Origin: Porpolomopsis calyptriformis
Taxonomy: Eukaryota > Basidiomycota > Agaricomycetes > Agaricales > Hygrophoraceae
Direction: 5' to 3'
Length of the DNA: 64,000 nt
Assembly: GCA_951640195.1 (NCBI GenBank)
Contig: OX621168.1
Span: forward strand, 930,001 to 994,000
Positions within the stretch are counted from its first letter, which is position 1; each line of letters begins with the position of its first letter. The notes under the pieces are model-generated. The model was not told the DNA's origin. It saw nothing but the letters and a program-made list of their open reading frames with translations, and searched no databases. The position numbers and the translations under genes were made by a program. Of this stretch, positions 22,111-32,811 are shown piece after piece.

Positions 22111-24395
22111 TTCATCGACCGTTGACAAAATCTGATTCATCATCGAGAGCAGGGGTTTTGTTCACCAAGCTGTGCTCCTCTGCAGAAAGGAGGTTCTTCA
22201 GCTTGTTCAACTCTGACGTGGTCATGTCGTAGAAGAGGGCATGGACGTTCACGGCAGCCTTCTCCTTGGAACAGTCTCATCGGAAGTGTCTGACTTCTCC
22301 ACAGTTGAAGCAACGGCAGACCTGATGTGTCTTGTCAACATCCATAGGCTTTCCCTGACTGCCATGGATAATCCCAGTGGGGACACGATGATCTTCAGCG
22401 GGTTGACCCTGGGGACGAGAGGGGAAGGTCCGGGGCACAAATCGCGAAGTGGGGGCAACCGGATGATGAGCTTGTTCCTGTTGATGGTATCGCTCATGGA
22501 TCTGTCCGATGGCCACAACTTTCTCAATGTAGTTGGCCCAAACTGTGGGGAGAGGGGGGTTGAGGTACATTTGGCGAACGATGTCGCGATGGATGTTCTT
22601 CTCAAAGATCCGGATTTTTTCTTTATCCTGGCCACTGAGGCCAGCGAGTTTTGCCTTCATCTCGTACTTGATGAGGTACTCCATGATAAGGGATGATCCT
22701 TGCGTCATGGTCTCGATCTCTTCTCGTGCATGTTGCTCTGAAGCGGTATCCTGGAAAGCTCTATCGAGGCCGTGTTTGAAGTTCGCCCAGGAAGGGAAGG
22801 GAATCATATTGCCATCTTTGTCAACTCGGTTGAGGAAGTCATCAATGAATTGTTGAGCCCAGATGGCGGCAGTTCCTTCCTTCATGTAGGAGAGGGTGAT
22901 GAGGGCACGTTCAGTGGCATCAGTGACACCTTGACTGTCACGGTTGTAATTTTCTTTTCTTTCCTTTATCTTATCATATGCAAACCTGTATCTTATCTTG
23001 GGAATCCCCACATTCTTTCATTGGGAATCCCCATTGCCTTTCTCTGGGATTCCCCATTACTCTATCCATATGCAGATACCTTCATTTCCATTACATTTCA
23101 ACTCCTTATGATTCGTCATTGACCATGATGACTCATTCTTATCTCTACCTCATGTTATGTTGCACTGACTCACACAGATAAGTAGTCAGTATATAAAGAG
23201 TACCTCTTGTACATATCAGACCTTAAGTCTGATTCCTCATTAGCTACTCATAACAAGGACTTGGAACCATACCCTATATCTCTTGGGACGGAACACCTGA
23301 AGTAAAATGCATTCCGAACTACCGGTTTATAACATCGACCAGCAAGGAAAATGATAACTTGTCGGTACTAATCCTTGTAGGTTCTCAGGTCGCCATTGAA
23401 TGTGCTGGGTTTGGCAAGCTTGATCTTGCTAGAAACAGCAGTGGTTATTGGAGGAGCAAGTAGGGGGCTGTTCGGGGGTGAGGGGGAAGGAGATGTATGC
23501 GGGGTTGGATCGGGTTCAAGGTTCATATCGAAAGGGAGAGCTTGTGGCTCTCAAGGAGAAGGACTGGGTTTTCTTGAGGAAAGGGAAGATGGAGCTGGAG
23601 GAGGCAGGTCTGAAGGTTCGGGTTCTGGTTCAAATTCTATAGAAGTGATCTGTTGCTTTCCCTTGGGGCTAGGTCATGGGAAAGGTGGATTGACTGGTGG
23701 AGGAGGGGTTTATTGAGGTCTGAGACCTAGGAAAGAGAATGAGACTGGAGTCCGAGGTATGAAGGTGGAGGGCCCAGATTCAAGCAAAGAGATGGAGGGT
23801 AGAAGAGGTGGGAGGAGCTGCGACAAGAAGGGCAAGTGGATCTCATGATCCTCAGGCGTGTCTTCATACTTGAGTTCCTCTTCAGGTTCCAAGGCACTGT
23901 AGGAAGGCCTTGGTGATGGACAAGATGTGGTGATTAGTGGTTGAGTATGAGATGAACTTCTCGTACATCTTGGGTTTCACGTCATCGAAAGATGAAAATG
24001 ATGGGTACAACGGCTCGTTCTGTGAGACAATGGGGGTGGTGAATGTGAACGCGAACTTGGAGGTGGATGACCAGCTCTACTTCAAGGAGTGTTGCTAGGT
24101 CAGATGGATCTTCAATCGGAGAGGACGGGGCGGTATTAAAAGATTCCTCAGATGAGGACAATGAAGGGGACAAAGGTGGGGATGGGGTGAGGTCGGGTTC
24201 AAAGAATTCGTCAGCCAACAGGTTGAGCTGTTCTGTTAAAGAATCAAGCTCAAGCGGTGACAAGTCTAATGCGACTGCGGCAATCAGATGTTCATTGCTG
24301 ATAAGCTTGGACGTCGAGGCCTGGTGGGGTTCGGGGTTTGCAAGAGAGTAGGGCGGGGGCAGCGATGGAGAGCATGAAGCCAGGGTGGTGGTCAA
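22110..24395 (-). pseudogene. gag of B-young, split by a solo LTR A
   Basis: The N-terminal Pro/Ser-rich region (24395-23350) needs at least one frame change and contains stops. The capsid part begins with a K-P-S-T-F-N-G-D-L block near 23385. It is interrupted by LTR A (22936-23334) exactly between L-A-G-R and Q-G-V-T, and continues with A-Q-Q-F-I near 22850. A zinc knuckle C-F-N-C-G-E-V-R-H-F-R lies near 22290; the final Cys follows after a TGA. The gag start codon is not clear. The first part of the long frame at 23011 is antisense LTR sequence, not gag. Confidence 0.85.
22936..23334 (+). repeat. Solo LTR family A inside B-young gag (399 bp)
   Basis: TGTCACGG to TTTATAACA. Flanks TTGAC (22931-22935) and TCGAC (23335-23339) are a 5-bp TSD in which one copy has lost its CpG. 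The gag frame resumes when LTR and duplication are removed. Oriented against the host element. Confidence 0.93.
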
Positions 24396-24585
24396 ATTAG
24401 ATACTGTGCAGGGATGTCAGAGTCACCTATGGTTTTCTGAATGAGAGAGGTTGGCCTTGCGGGGGAGCCTAGGTTGGGATTCTAAGGCAACAACGATGGT
24501 CTTAAGAAAGATGGGCGATGTCAGACAAATCTTGTCCAGAGGCTTTTGCGGAGAGAAGCAGAGGGGGAGGAGAGTTTCAATCTTC

Positions 24586-24949
24586 TGTTAAGGCACAGTG
24601 ATCTCCCGGTTGGCTTAGAGGTGCTCAATGGAAAGAACAGAGACTCCAACCAAAGGTTAGAGCAGGGTGTCTTTGTTGAGATCGAAACTAAGGGTACAAA
24701 CTCTGACTACACTACTTATCTACTCTGAGTTTGAATCCTACAACTCAACAGCGATCTATGGAACGGCTGACTCAGCTGCTACGCATTGCTGCACAACTGT
24801 GGATGGTGTCATTGCCAACTAATGGCAGAAGTCTCTCATGTGTGACAGTCACAGTCACAGGTCACAAATGACAAGAGGAAATGACAAGGAAGGGAAATGA
24901 AGTAAGGAAGGTCGTGATAAGATAAAGAAGAAAGGGACATATCATAACA
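24586..24949 (-). repeat. 5' LTR of B-young (364 bp)
   Basis: Plus strand runs TGTTAAGGCA to ATCATAACA. The leader begins immediately left of it (reading minus: GAAGATTGAAACTC). That leader start is complementary to AGTTTCGATCTC inside the LTR, apart from a G.U pair and the last base; see findings. Confidence 0.92.
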
Positions 24950-24954
24950 CCCTG

Positions 24955-25391
24955 GTTAAGATTTATCTGATCATCTCTGCTACCATATTAGCCAAGCATT
25001 TGCCTTAGCATCCCAACCTGGACTTCCCTTCTCAAAGCCATCCTCTTTCATTTGAAGAACCATAGGAGACCCTCTGGACATCCCTGCATAGTATTCAAGT
25101 CAACCTCCACCCTGGCCTCATGCTCTCCATCACTGCCCCTGCCCTATGCCCTTACCAACCCTGAACCCCATCAGGCCTCAACATCTGAGCTCATTAGCAA
25201 CACATGTTTGACTGCCGCTGCCACATTAGAGTTGTCACCACTCAAGCTCAATTCCCTCATAGAACAGCTCAACCTGTTGGCTGATGAATTCCTTGAACCT
25301 AACCTCGCCCCATCTCCACCTTTGTCCCCTTCATCATCCTCATCTAAGGAATCCTTTGATATAGCCCCTTCATCCCTGATTGAAGATCCAT
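24955..25391 (+). pseudogene. B-old leader and gag N-terminus (truncated)
   Basis: The leader from 24955 continues the sequence broken at 17356. The coding part from about 25085 aligns by eye with B-young gag (24395-24080): shared A-S-C-S-P-S-L-P, E-P-H-Q-A-S-T-S and L-N-L-L-A-D-E-F blocks, then a Ser-rich run. It ends at S-L-I-E-D-P where LTR C starts at 25392; what follows LTR C is not gag. No clear ATG. Confidence 0.85.
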
Positions 25392-25991
25392 TGATACGTC
25401 TGCTTTGTGTATGAGAACCAAACACAGAACAAGGTGCGAGGATAACTATAGAGTCTTAACACAGTCTATGATCAATGATCATGGAAAGGAAGTCTTCAAT
25501 TGTTCGTGAACAAGATTGATTAGGGGATCAGGGAATCAGAAGATCAAAAGAGGAAGTTGAGAGTCTTAGAGGATCTAGACTTGAGAGTGAGAGAGAAGAG
25601 AATATCTAACTTGTTGGATCACTAGCTACAACATACAGTATATATATCTTCTAGTACAAGGATCCCTTTGAGTGTATATGATAAAAGGGGAGCCTCTCTA
25701 ATGATCTAAGGGGAAAGTAGTGAATGGGAATGAAGAAGTCGAATGAAAAGGGAGAAATAGAAGAGAACTGATGCCTTTGAATAGTGTCTTCCCTTTGATA
25801 TACAAACTTTCATTTGCATTCGGAAAGCTTCAATTGCGTTTGGAGAGTTCGATGTTTCTCAAACTCATTCAGGATGTTCAGGAGCTTTCAGGGGGTTTGG
25901 AGGGTTCAAGTTTGTGTTCAAAGGACTTGATAGGCATCTAGTATTCATATAGTTGAATATATGGTGGTCAGGGGACAGAGGGGTTGTATCA
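25392..25991 (-). repeat. LTR family C (600 bp, minus)
   Basis: Plus strand runs TGATACGTCT to GTTGTATCA; reverse complement of 13706-14315. No TSD is visible (CCAT versus TCTC). The bases just right of it read GTGAGGAGGAGA on the minus strand, a purine-rich tract ending exactly at the LTR start. That is what a polypurine tract before a 3' LTR looks like. Confidence 0.88.
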
Positions 25992-26158
25992 TCTCCTCCT
26001 CACTGAGATATTGACTATCCTCAGTCAATCATGTGATTTGCTGGTAGTTGCTGGGGCACGTTTATAAGTGTGACAACTGTGTCACATTCCTCTTCAGACA
26101 CAACTGTCTTTAAACTGCATACCACGATGTTAAGAAAACTGCATCAAATCATTCAAAA

Positions 26159-27716
26159 ATGATGAAGAATATCATCACCATCGCGAAAGAGAAGATAAGA
26201 GACCAAATGAAGTCACTTCCAGATGGGGTTGCTAAACCCAAAGATTACAAGATCTGGGGGCAACAATTCTGCAAGTTGCTGGTAAGTTTTGTTTTTCTAA
26301 TTGTTTTGTTTTGCTAATCCATCTTTTAGATTGCATATAATTGGGTCATGAAGGCCCTTAAAGAAACATCAATAGATGACAAGGTTGTCATGTGGCAAAA
26401 GGAGGCCCACGAGACCTTTGACACTTTTGAAGAATGAAGGTGGTTGGAGTGGGTGGGGGAGCTGCTGATGCCAAGGTTGGCAGAGGTGGTACATCGCAAG
26501 GCTATGGAGAAAGTGGAGGCGGAGAGGGTTGAGCAGGAATGAAGGGCGGAAGAGGAATGCAAGGCAAGGGAGAGGGCAGAGGCAGAATGAGTCAAGCGAG
26601 AGGTGTGAGAAGAATGAGAGTGGGTGGAACGCAAGGAACAAGAGAAGTGAGAGGAGTGGGAGCAGGTCAAGAGGTCAGAATGAGAGGAGCAAGAGAAACG
26701 AGAATGAGAGGAATGAGAGGAATGGGAGGCACAGGATGCAGAGGACCAGAAGTGGGTGGAGGAAGCCTATGAGAGGCTCCTCCAGTTGCTTCTGGATGGC
26801 AAAATCGATGAGGAGGAGTTCCATCAAGAAACAGAAAAGGCAGTGGGTGAAGGTGGAACGAAGGTGGTAGCAGTATCAGCAGACATGCCAGACATGACGG
26901 GGGTGATGATGGAGACAACAGAGGAGGGGCACAAGCCCCTAATTCATGAAGGTAAATTAGCAGCAGCAGCGCAATTACTGACTGCAGAAGAATTGGTTGA
27001 ACAATCAAAGGCAGCCTATCGGGAGAGGATGGTGGAGAAGGGTGAATCCCTTCTGGTAATGACAATATGGGAGTACTGCAAGAGAAAGGCAATGGAGGAA
27101 ACCTTGCACCTGGTTAAGGGCAAGGTAAGTTTTTTCTCTCTCTTTTCTTATTTTTGTTTTACTAATGGACTCTTTTATTTTGTAGTGTGATTTCTGTGAA
27201 AAGGTCAGTGCTGAATGCGAGATTGACCCCACCAATCCATTATGCGTCAAGTGTGTAATGGATAAACACAGATAGTATTGGAAGGGGGAAACCTGTTTGG
27301 GCAAGAAGTTCAAGCTGCAGCCCAAGGTGGTAGCAAAGGACACAGACAAGTTGGTGATGGTAGGAGAATCTAAGGGAGTTTGAAAGTTGGTGAGGGCTGT
27401 GTCTCATAAGTAATTCTTTTTCTATTATTTGTTTTTCTTTCTAATCTCTTCTTTTTATAGGTCCAGTTGTCTATATCAATGAGATGCTGCCTTTCGAGGA
27501 GGAGACAGCAGGCAAGAGTTCAAAGGGAATGATGTGGCTGATCATGGGTTGGAAAGGAAAAGCAAAGGCGGCAGCTGCAAATGAAGAGAAGTCGTGGGAT
27601 GTTTTGGCAGCAATTGTGGAGGAGAAAGCATGCGTAAAAGTGTGGATCATCATTCTCAAGGAGATTTTAAGGGGTTTGGAAGAAAAGGAAGAGGAAATGG
27701 TTTTAGAGAATTTGTA
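26159..27716 (+). pseudogene. G1: decayed coiled-coil / Cys-cluster gene with introns
   Basis: A non-retroviral gene with GT-AG introns at 26282-26329 (48 bp) and about 27126-27186, and probably a third ending near 27461. Exon 1 starts at ATG 26159 (41 codons). Exon 2 is a long Glu/Lys/Arg-rich coiled coil whose frame contains nine TGA codons and no TAA, TAG or frameshift; all nine sit in E/K/R runs where CGA is expected. Exon 3 has a C-x2-C-x6-C-x8-C-x2-C cluster near 27187-27255, perhaps zinc-binding, then a TAG and a TGA. The last exon ends at TAG 27714-27716. The overall plan (coiled coil, then Cys cluster after an intron) resembles G2. A TTTATAAG box lies near 26060. Function unknown; not translatable as it stands. 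Confidence 0.6.
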
Positions 27717-28078
27717 GATTTATACTTGTCTTGTATAATTGTGTAGCCTTTAGTCTGTTCTTCTTTAAAAATTGTATTTCTATCTCTAGAAAAATGAAAA
27801 AAAAGACTTGAAATAAAAAAGATTGTGTAGAGGTTCATTTTGACAGGTTACAAGTTCTCAATTGCGAGTGGTTCACTAGTTAGTGAATGTTCCATATCTC
27901 TGAGTCGTGAAGTTGATATGTCAAGGAATTATTCAGGAATTGCAATCGATCTTCTGGCAAAGTATGGGATGACTCTAAACGCAGCAATTGGATGATGTAA
28001 GTGTTAGTTTATGCCTTGTGTTAAGGCGGTAAAAGTGCTGAGGTAACCACAAGTACGAATATGGTATGTACATGCAAA
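27717..28078. other. Spacer between G1 and copia pol
   Basis: AT-rich, with poly-A-like tracts after the G1 stop (27760-27830) and the probable 3' untranslated region of copia pol on the other strand. No LTR start or ORF recognised. Confidence 0.4.
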
Positions 28079-30308
28079 TTATGTAATATCTGGGTTATCC
28101 ACTGACACTCCCCAATAATCCAGATATAATCCGAGTGCAGGGATGAAGACATCAAGTTTTGGCTTCACGAGGCCTTTTGTAAGGACATCCACTGTGTTTT
28201 CATTTGTGGGGATATGGGGAATAGTGATTTCCCCAGTTTCAACTCTTTCCCTGATGAAGTGATGCCAGATGTTGATGTGTTTCAAGCAGGCATGGAAGGT
28301 GTGGTCTTTGGTGAGCATGACAGTTCCAAGGTTATCACAGTGGATGGGTGTTGACTCCGCAACAGGGTATCTGAGTTCCGGAAGTAGTGACCAAAGCCAA
28401 ATGGCTTCTTTTGCTGTGTGTGCAGTGGCCATGTACTTGGCCTCTGTGGTGGATAAGGCTACAGTGGGCTGCTTTTTCGAACTCCAAGTTACCACTGCAT
28501 TAGAAAGGGTGTACATGAATCCAGAGGTGGATCGTTGGTCAGCAGTGTTGGATCCCCAGTCAGCATCCAAGTATCTGACAAGTTTGGGGCTTGGTTCATC
28601 GGATCCCTGATAGGTGAGGGCCAGGTTGCTCGAGTATTTGACATATCTGAAGACACATTTTACTGCTGTCCAGTGGGCAGGTCCTGGGTTTGTAGAGAAT
28701 TGTGATAGGTGTTGGATGGCAAAGGCAAGGTCCAGTCGGGTTGTGAGGGCTGCATACATGAGCGCTCCGATGGCAGTAGCGTATGGTACATCTGCTATTT
28801 CCTTTTCCTCTTCCAGGGTTGATGGACATTGCTCCTTCATTAGTTGGACTGATGGGTTGAGTGGGGTTGTAGCAGGATTAGTGTTGGTTATTTTGAAGCA
28901 CACAAGGACCTTGTTTAGGTAGACATTTTGTGATAGGGTGATGGTTTGAGCTGGTCGGTTACGGGAGATGGTGACGCCGAGCATGTTGCTGGGTTCACTG
29001 GGTTCCGAGAACTCGAAAGGTAGTGAGTGAAGGTCTTCCTTCATTCGCTTCATCTGATTCCCTTTCATTGATGCTAGGAGCATGTCATCTACATGGACAA
29101 CGATGATGGACTTCTTGTTACCGTCAGTCCATACATACATGCAGGGGTCTGCCTTGCATAGGGTGAACCTGAGTCCGACGAGTTCACAATTGAGCATCTT
29201 GTTCCATACTCGTCTGGATTGTTTGAGTCCATAGATTGACTTGCGGAGGTGGAGCACCATGTGTTCTTTGCCTGGGATTTCAAATCCTTCCGGTTGGTGC
29301 ATGTATATCTCTTCTTTGAGTTGTCCATTCAGGTATGCTGACTTTATGTCCATCTGTTCCAGGTCCCAGTCCTCATGTGCAGCAAGTGCAAGGGTAATTC
29401 GGAATGACTTAAATCTTGCTACAGGTGCATGGGTTTCATTGAAGTCAATGCTGGGTTGTTGGGAGAACCCTTGGGTGACAAGTTAGGCTCGGTGGTTTAC
29501 AATCTTGCCATCTTTGTTGTATTTGTGTCAGTAGGTCCATCTGGAGCCTATTGGTTGGCAATCATCTGGGAGGTTGGCTAGCTCCCAGGTTTGGTTTTTA
29601 TCTAGTGCCCCAATTTCATATTCCATGGCTTTGATCCAGTCTTTGGCATCTTTCCCTTCTATAGCATCTTGGAATGCTTGGGGTTTGTTTTCGGCAATAG
29701 AGGCAATGAGGGCAAGATGGGCTTGGTCTGGGTTGGTGCCAATTTCCCTTTCAATTTCACTGGGAGTTAGGTTCTGGGATCTCAGGCATTTGCTTCTTTG
29801 GGGTTCAGGTGGTTGTGGTTTGGCTGGTGGTTTGGGTTGAATGGTGGGCCTGGGTTCTGGGGTTGGCTGTGGTGATACTGGTTGGGTGGCAATAGGTTGG
29901 TGCATGCTAGGTGCATTTGGTTGTTTGTCTTCTTCCTTGTCAGTTGCAGTGGTTGGTTGGGTCAGTGGCAGGTTGTTCTCAAAGAATACAACATTTCGGG
30001 TCTTAACTATTCAGGATGAGGAGGGGCAGTACAGTTGGTAAGACTTGCTATTCTCATTATACCTGATCATTACGTATTCCAGCGATTTTGATTGGAGTTT
30101 GTCTCGTTTTTCTTTGGGGATGTGGGCGAGTGCTCTACATCTGATCACTCTGAGGTATGATACTGTTGATTTTCTGCTGCTCCATGCTTCATAAGGGGTT
30201 TTGCCTTCTAAGGCTTTCATAGGTGCTCGGTTCTTGAGGTGGGTGATTGTCTTTACAAGTTCGAGCCATAGTTGATGTGGTATTTGGGTTTTATGCAGGA
30301 TTGTGCGC
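28079..30308 (-). pseudogene. Ty1/copia pol, C-terminal part (IN end, RT, RNase H)
   Basis: The integrase C-terminal region resumes at 30308 after element F (block G-K-T-P-Y-E-A-W near 30195). A Pro-rich linker follows near 29800-29900, then RT: the A-M-E-Y-E-I block near 29640; Q-M-D-I-K-S-A-Y-L-N-G near 29345, which is diagnostic of copia; and catalytic V-D-D near 29105. RNase H has D-A-D-W near 28550 and T-E-A-K-Y near 28445. The final 425 codons are open to the stop near 28079. Upstream breaks: a TGA near 29528 and a TAA near 29485. The catalytic V-D-D is retained, unlike the Ty3 copies here. Confidence 0.9.
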
Positions 30309-30863
30309 TGTAGAAGGCATGAGGGATCTTGGGGGAGATTCCTCTCGTTCGTCCAAGGGGTATCGGAACACGTAGGAACTGATTCAGTAATCAGATGATG
30401 GTGGTTAGGGGTTTCAAGCTTATCAAGGCTTGATATATTGGGTAGGAAGAGAAGGTATGTATTGGGGAAGGTGTGTCTGTCTTCTTTAGTGATTATCTAC
30501 TTGATATATATAGAGCAGGTGAATAAAGGAACTTCTTTGTAGGTATGTGTACAAAGGATAGTTCCTTTGTAAGAATATGTGAGTGGAAATTAGGTAGATA
30601 GGCGAAAGGAAGATAGGATAAGGTAGATAAGATAAGGAAAACAAAGAAAAGAGACTTTCTGATCGGTCTGAGGTGTTTCCGAAGGAGTTTGTGTTTTCGG
30701 AAGTCCTCTGGTTAGAGGCGGATGTTTATTGGAACGTTTATTGGAACGTTTATTGGAAGGTCAGAAGGGTCAGGTTTTGGGATATGTGTATATGGATTTG
30801 GTGAGGTTGAGCTCTTGTGTGATGGAAAGGTTTTCTGTTCATAGGGAGGATGGATCTCCTACA
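30309..30863 (-). repeat. 3' LTR of element F (555 bp)
   Basis: Plus strand runs TGTAGAAGGC to ATCTCCTACA. It holds three tandem copies of a 12-bp unit (AACGTTTATTGG type) near 30730-30765, where the 5' LTR has two. Differences from the partner are often CpG versus TG or CA. Confidence 0.92.
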
Positions 30864-30879
30864 TATCCGGGGTAGTTAG

Positions 30880-31238
30880 TGTCAGAGATATATTTTTTCT
30901 TTTTCCTTTGCTCGTCTATCTCTATTTACATCAGACAGTTTACATCAATAACTGCTTAGCCACCTAAGCTCCGCTTAGTAATAGAAGGTGACCAAGCCAT
31001 ATCTATATTTAGTCTACCATCACTCTCCTTATCTACATGACTCATCCATAGTCGTTACGACTCACACGTAGTCAGCATGACTCATACTTGACTAGTATAT
31101 AAAGCTAGCAGTAGGTAGACTTAGGATAAGTCTGTTTCTTTCGTTAACACCCCAATCAGTAGTCTTCCAACCCTTTAAAACCCTACACCCAGAGCCTGAA
31201 GTAAAACCTTGTGATCAACCCTAGACTGCTGTCTAACA
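30880..31238 (+). repeat. Solo LTR family D inside element F (359 bp)
   Basis: TGTCAGAGAT to GTCTAACA with a perfect 5-bp TSD GTTAG (30875-30879 and 31239-31243). It lies between the F 3' LTR and gene G2. Three (T/C)GACTCA sites and a TATATAAAG box near 31098 precede the self-priming segment AAGTCTGTTTCTT. Confidence 0.93.
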
Positions 31239-31362
31239 GTTAGATACCAGCCGTCCCCAGTTGGTGTGGGAATAGAATTGAGTCATGTGATTTTGTTGAC
31301 TGTTTTTACGTGTGATTGTATGTGACATGTCACCATTTTTCTCTTGAACAACTACCTCGACA

Positions 31363-32714
31363 ATGTCCAACAACAATGAACCGACAGACTTCAAGAGTCT
31401 GGTTATCGAGCTTCAAGACGTGTCGGTTCTTCGTCCTGAGGGGCCAGAAAGCTCTGGGTACGACACCTGGGTGCTGGAGAATGTGGATCGCGTGGTAAGT
31501 CTTTTATTTGATATGTCTAGATGCTAGACTAATCAGTCTGTGCAGACAAACTTCTTAGTAAGACTCCTGGAGATGATAGAGGGTGGGGAGGAGATTCCCC
31601 GAGTGGTGGAAGATCTTGCAGAGGAGATAAGCGAGGCATACAAGAAGCACAGGGAGCAGTGGAAGGCGGAAAGGAAGGCAATGGAGGAGAAGGAAAGGGT
31701 GATAGAAGAAGAGGCGCGGGCCGAGGCAATCGCGGAGGAGAGGCAGGAGGCCGAGGAGGCAGTGGAGAGGACGACGGAAAAGACGGAGGAGGAGAGGAGG
31801 ATTGAGGAGGAGGAGAAGGAGAAGCGGGAGCGGGTTGAACGAGCGAGGGCCCACCGGGAGAAGATGCTGGGGGCTGGATCGAAGGCATCGGAGGAGGCTT
31901 CGGTTATAATGACAGAGAGGGGGGGAACAGTGACGGAGACATTGTAGCGGGTTGGGAATGGTGAGGATGAGGTTGGGGTGGGGGAGGAATCATCGAAGAA
32001 GGGCGGATGGGTCAAATCCGTCGTGCAAGTAAGTGTCGTTTTTTTATTTTTTTATTTTTTTATTTTTTTATTTATTAGCGTGTATGATCTAATATACATT
32101 TTTAGTGTCATGAGCCGGCATGTGACTGCTGCGCCAAGTGGCTAGTCCCGTGCGTCAAGTATCTGGGAGGTGGGGTGTGTGGTCTGTGTGCGTGGGACCA
32201 CACATCGTGTTCAAAGTCCAGCGGGTCGAAGCAGAAGGCGAGTGTGGAGGTGAAGCTGAGGCAGAAGCAGCCTCCGAAGGCAGTTCCGAGGCCGGTAAGG
32301 CAAGTCCAGGGGTCCGGGGAGATGAAGGGGAACATGAGGGAGGTGACGGTTGTGGATTCGGAGGGTGAGGAGGACTGGAGTGGAGACGAGGGCAAGAGCG
32401 AGGAGGAGATGGACACCCATGTCCGGAAGAGGGCACAGCAGGCGAGTGTGGACAGCGGGATGGTGCGGGAAGGGCACCGGAGGCTCTCGGAGCTTCGGGA
32501 GATTGGGGGAAAGATGGAGAAGGCGGTAGAGGATTGGGCGGTGGGGTTGGAGGAGAAGCGGAACGCAGTTAGAAAGGCCGTTATGAGGGAAGCTGAGGCG
32601 TTGGAGGGTTGGAGGAGAGCGCAGGCCGAGACGGACAAGCAGACAGACGGATTGATGGTATGGATGGAAAAGGGGTCAGAAAAGAAGGGGAAGGGAAAGA
32701 AATGGGCTATGTAA
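31363..32714 (+). pseudogene. G2: antisense coiled-coil / Cys-cluster gene with introns
   Basis: Exon 1 31363-31494 (ATG, 44 codons), intron 31495-31545 (51 bp, GTAAGT...CAG, branch CTAAT), exon 2 31546-32028 (161 codons), intron 32029-32105 (77 bp, T-rich, GTAAGT...TAG), exon 3 32106-32714 to TAA. All junctions are in phase. Exon 2 is an Arg/Glu/Ala coiled coil of ~110 residues. Exon 3 opens with clustered cysteines (C-x4-C-x-C-C-x5-C, then C-G-L-C-A-W-D-H and a final C), probably metal-binding, then a basic and an acidic linker and another helical region. One in-frame TAG (31945-31947) breaks exon 2. It fills the space between F pol and the F 3' LTR, transcribed convergently with pol. Introns in antisense orientation could survive retrotransposition. 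Function unknown. Confidence 0.72.
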
Positions 32715-32811
32715 TAGTCCTGTTTAGAATAGAAGAATAGTGAAGGAGTTAGATGAAAATGAGTGAGAGGGTGAGTGCTAAGTGAGACTAAGTAAGGACA
32801 AGTCCTGGTAT

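Larger units (their letters stand above)
17357..24949 (-). mobile_element. Full-length Ty3 element B-young (nested in B-old)
   Basis: LTRs at 24586-24949 (5') and 17357-17720 (3'), both 364 bp and minus-oriented. A perfect 5-bp TSD CCCTG lies at 17352-17356 and 24950-24954. The target is the leader of the plus-strand copy B-old: joining 17356 to 24955 gives continuous leader matching the younger copy's own leader. Internal order in reading direction is gag, protease, RT, RNase H, integrase, chromodomain, accessory ORF. The LTRs differ at roughly 16 sites by eye, about 12 of them CpG. Confidence 0.93.

Noticed and set aside
22270..23011. Gag protein starting at 23011 with M-G-I-P-K-I-R
   Set aside because: The first ~27 residues are antisense LTR A sequence; true gag coding lies on both sides of that LTR.
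26330..26760. TGA reassigned to arginine in this organism
   Set aside because: The same Arg positions are CGA in sister copies (for example D-old against D2), genuine ends such as gag in family D use TGA, and CpG deamination explains the bias. Kept only as a testable alternative.
32100..32638. Long minus-strand ORFs opposite G2 and G1 (Ser/Pro/Leu-rich)
   Set aside because: They are antisense shadows of Glu/Arg-rich coiled-coil exons; the plus-strand exons have proper splice sites.
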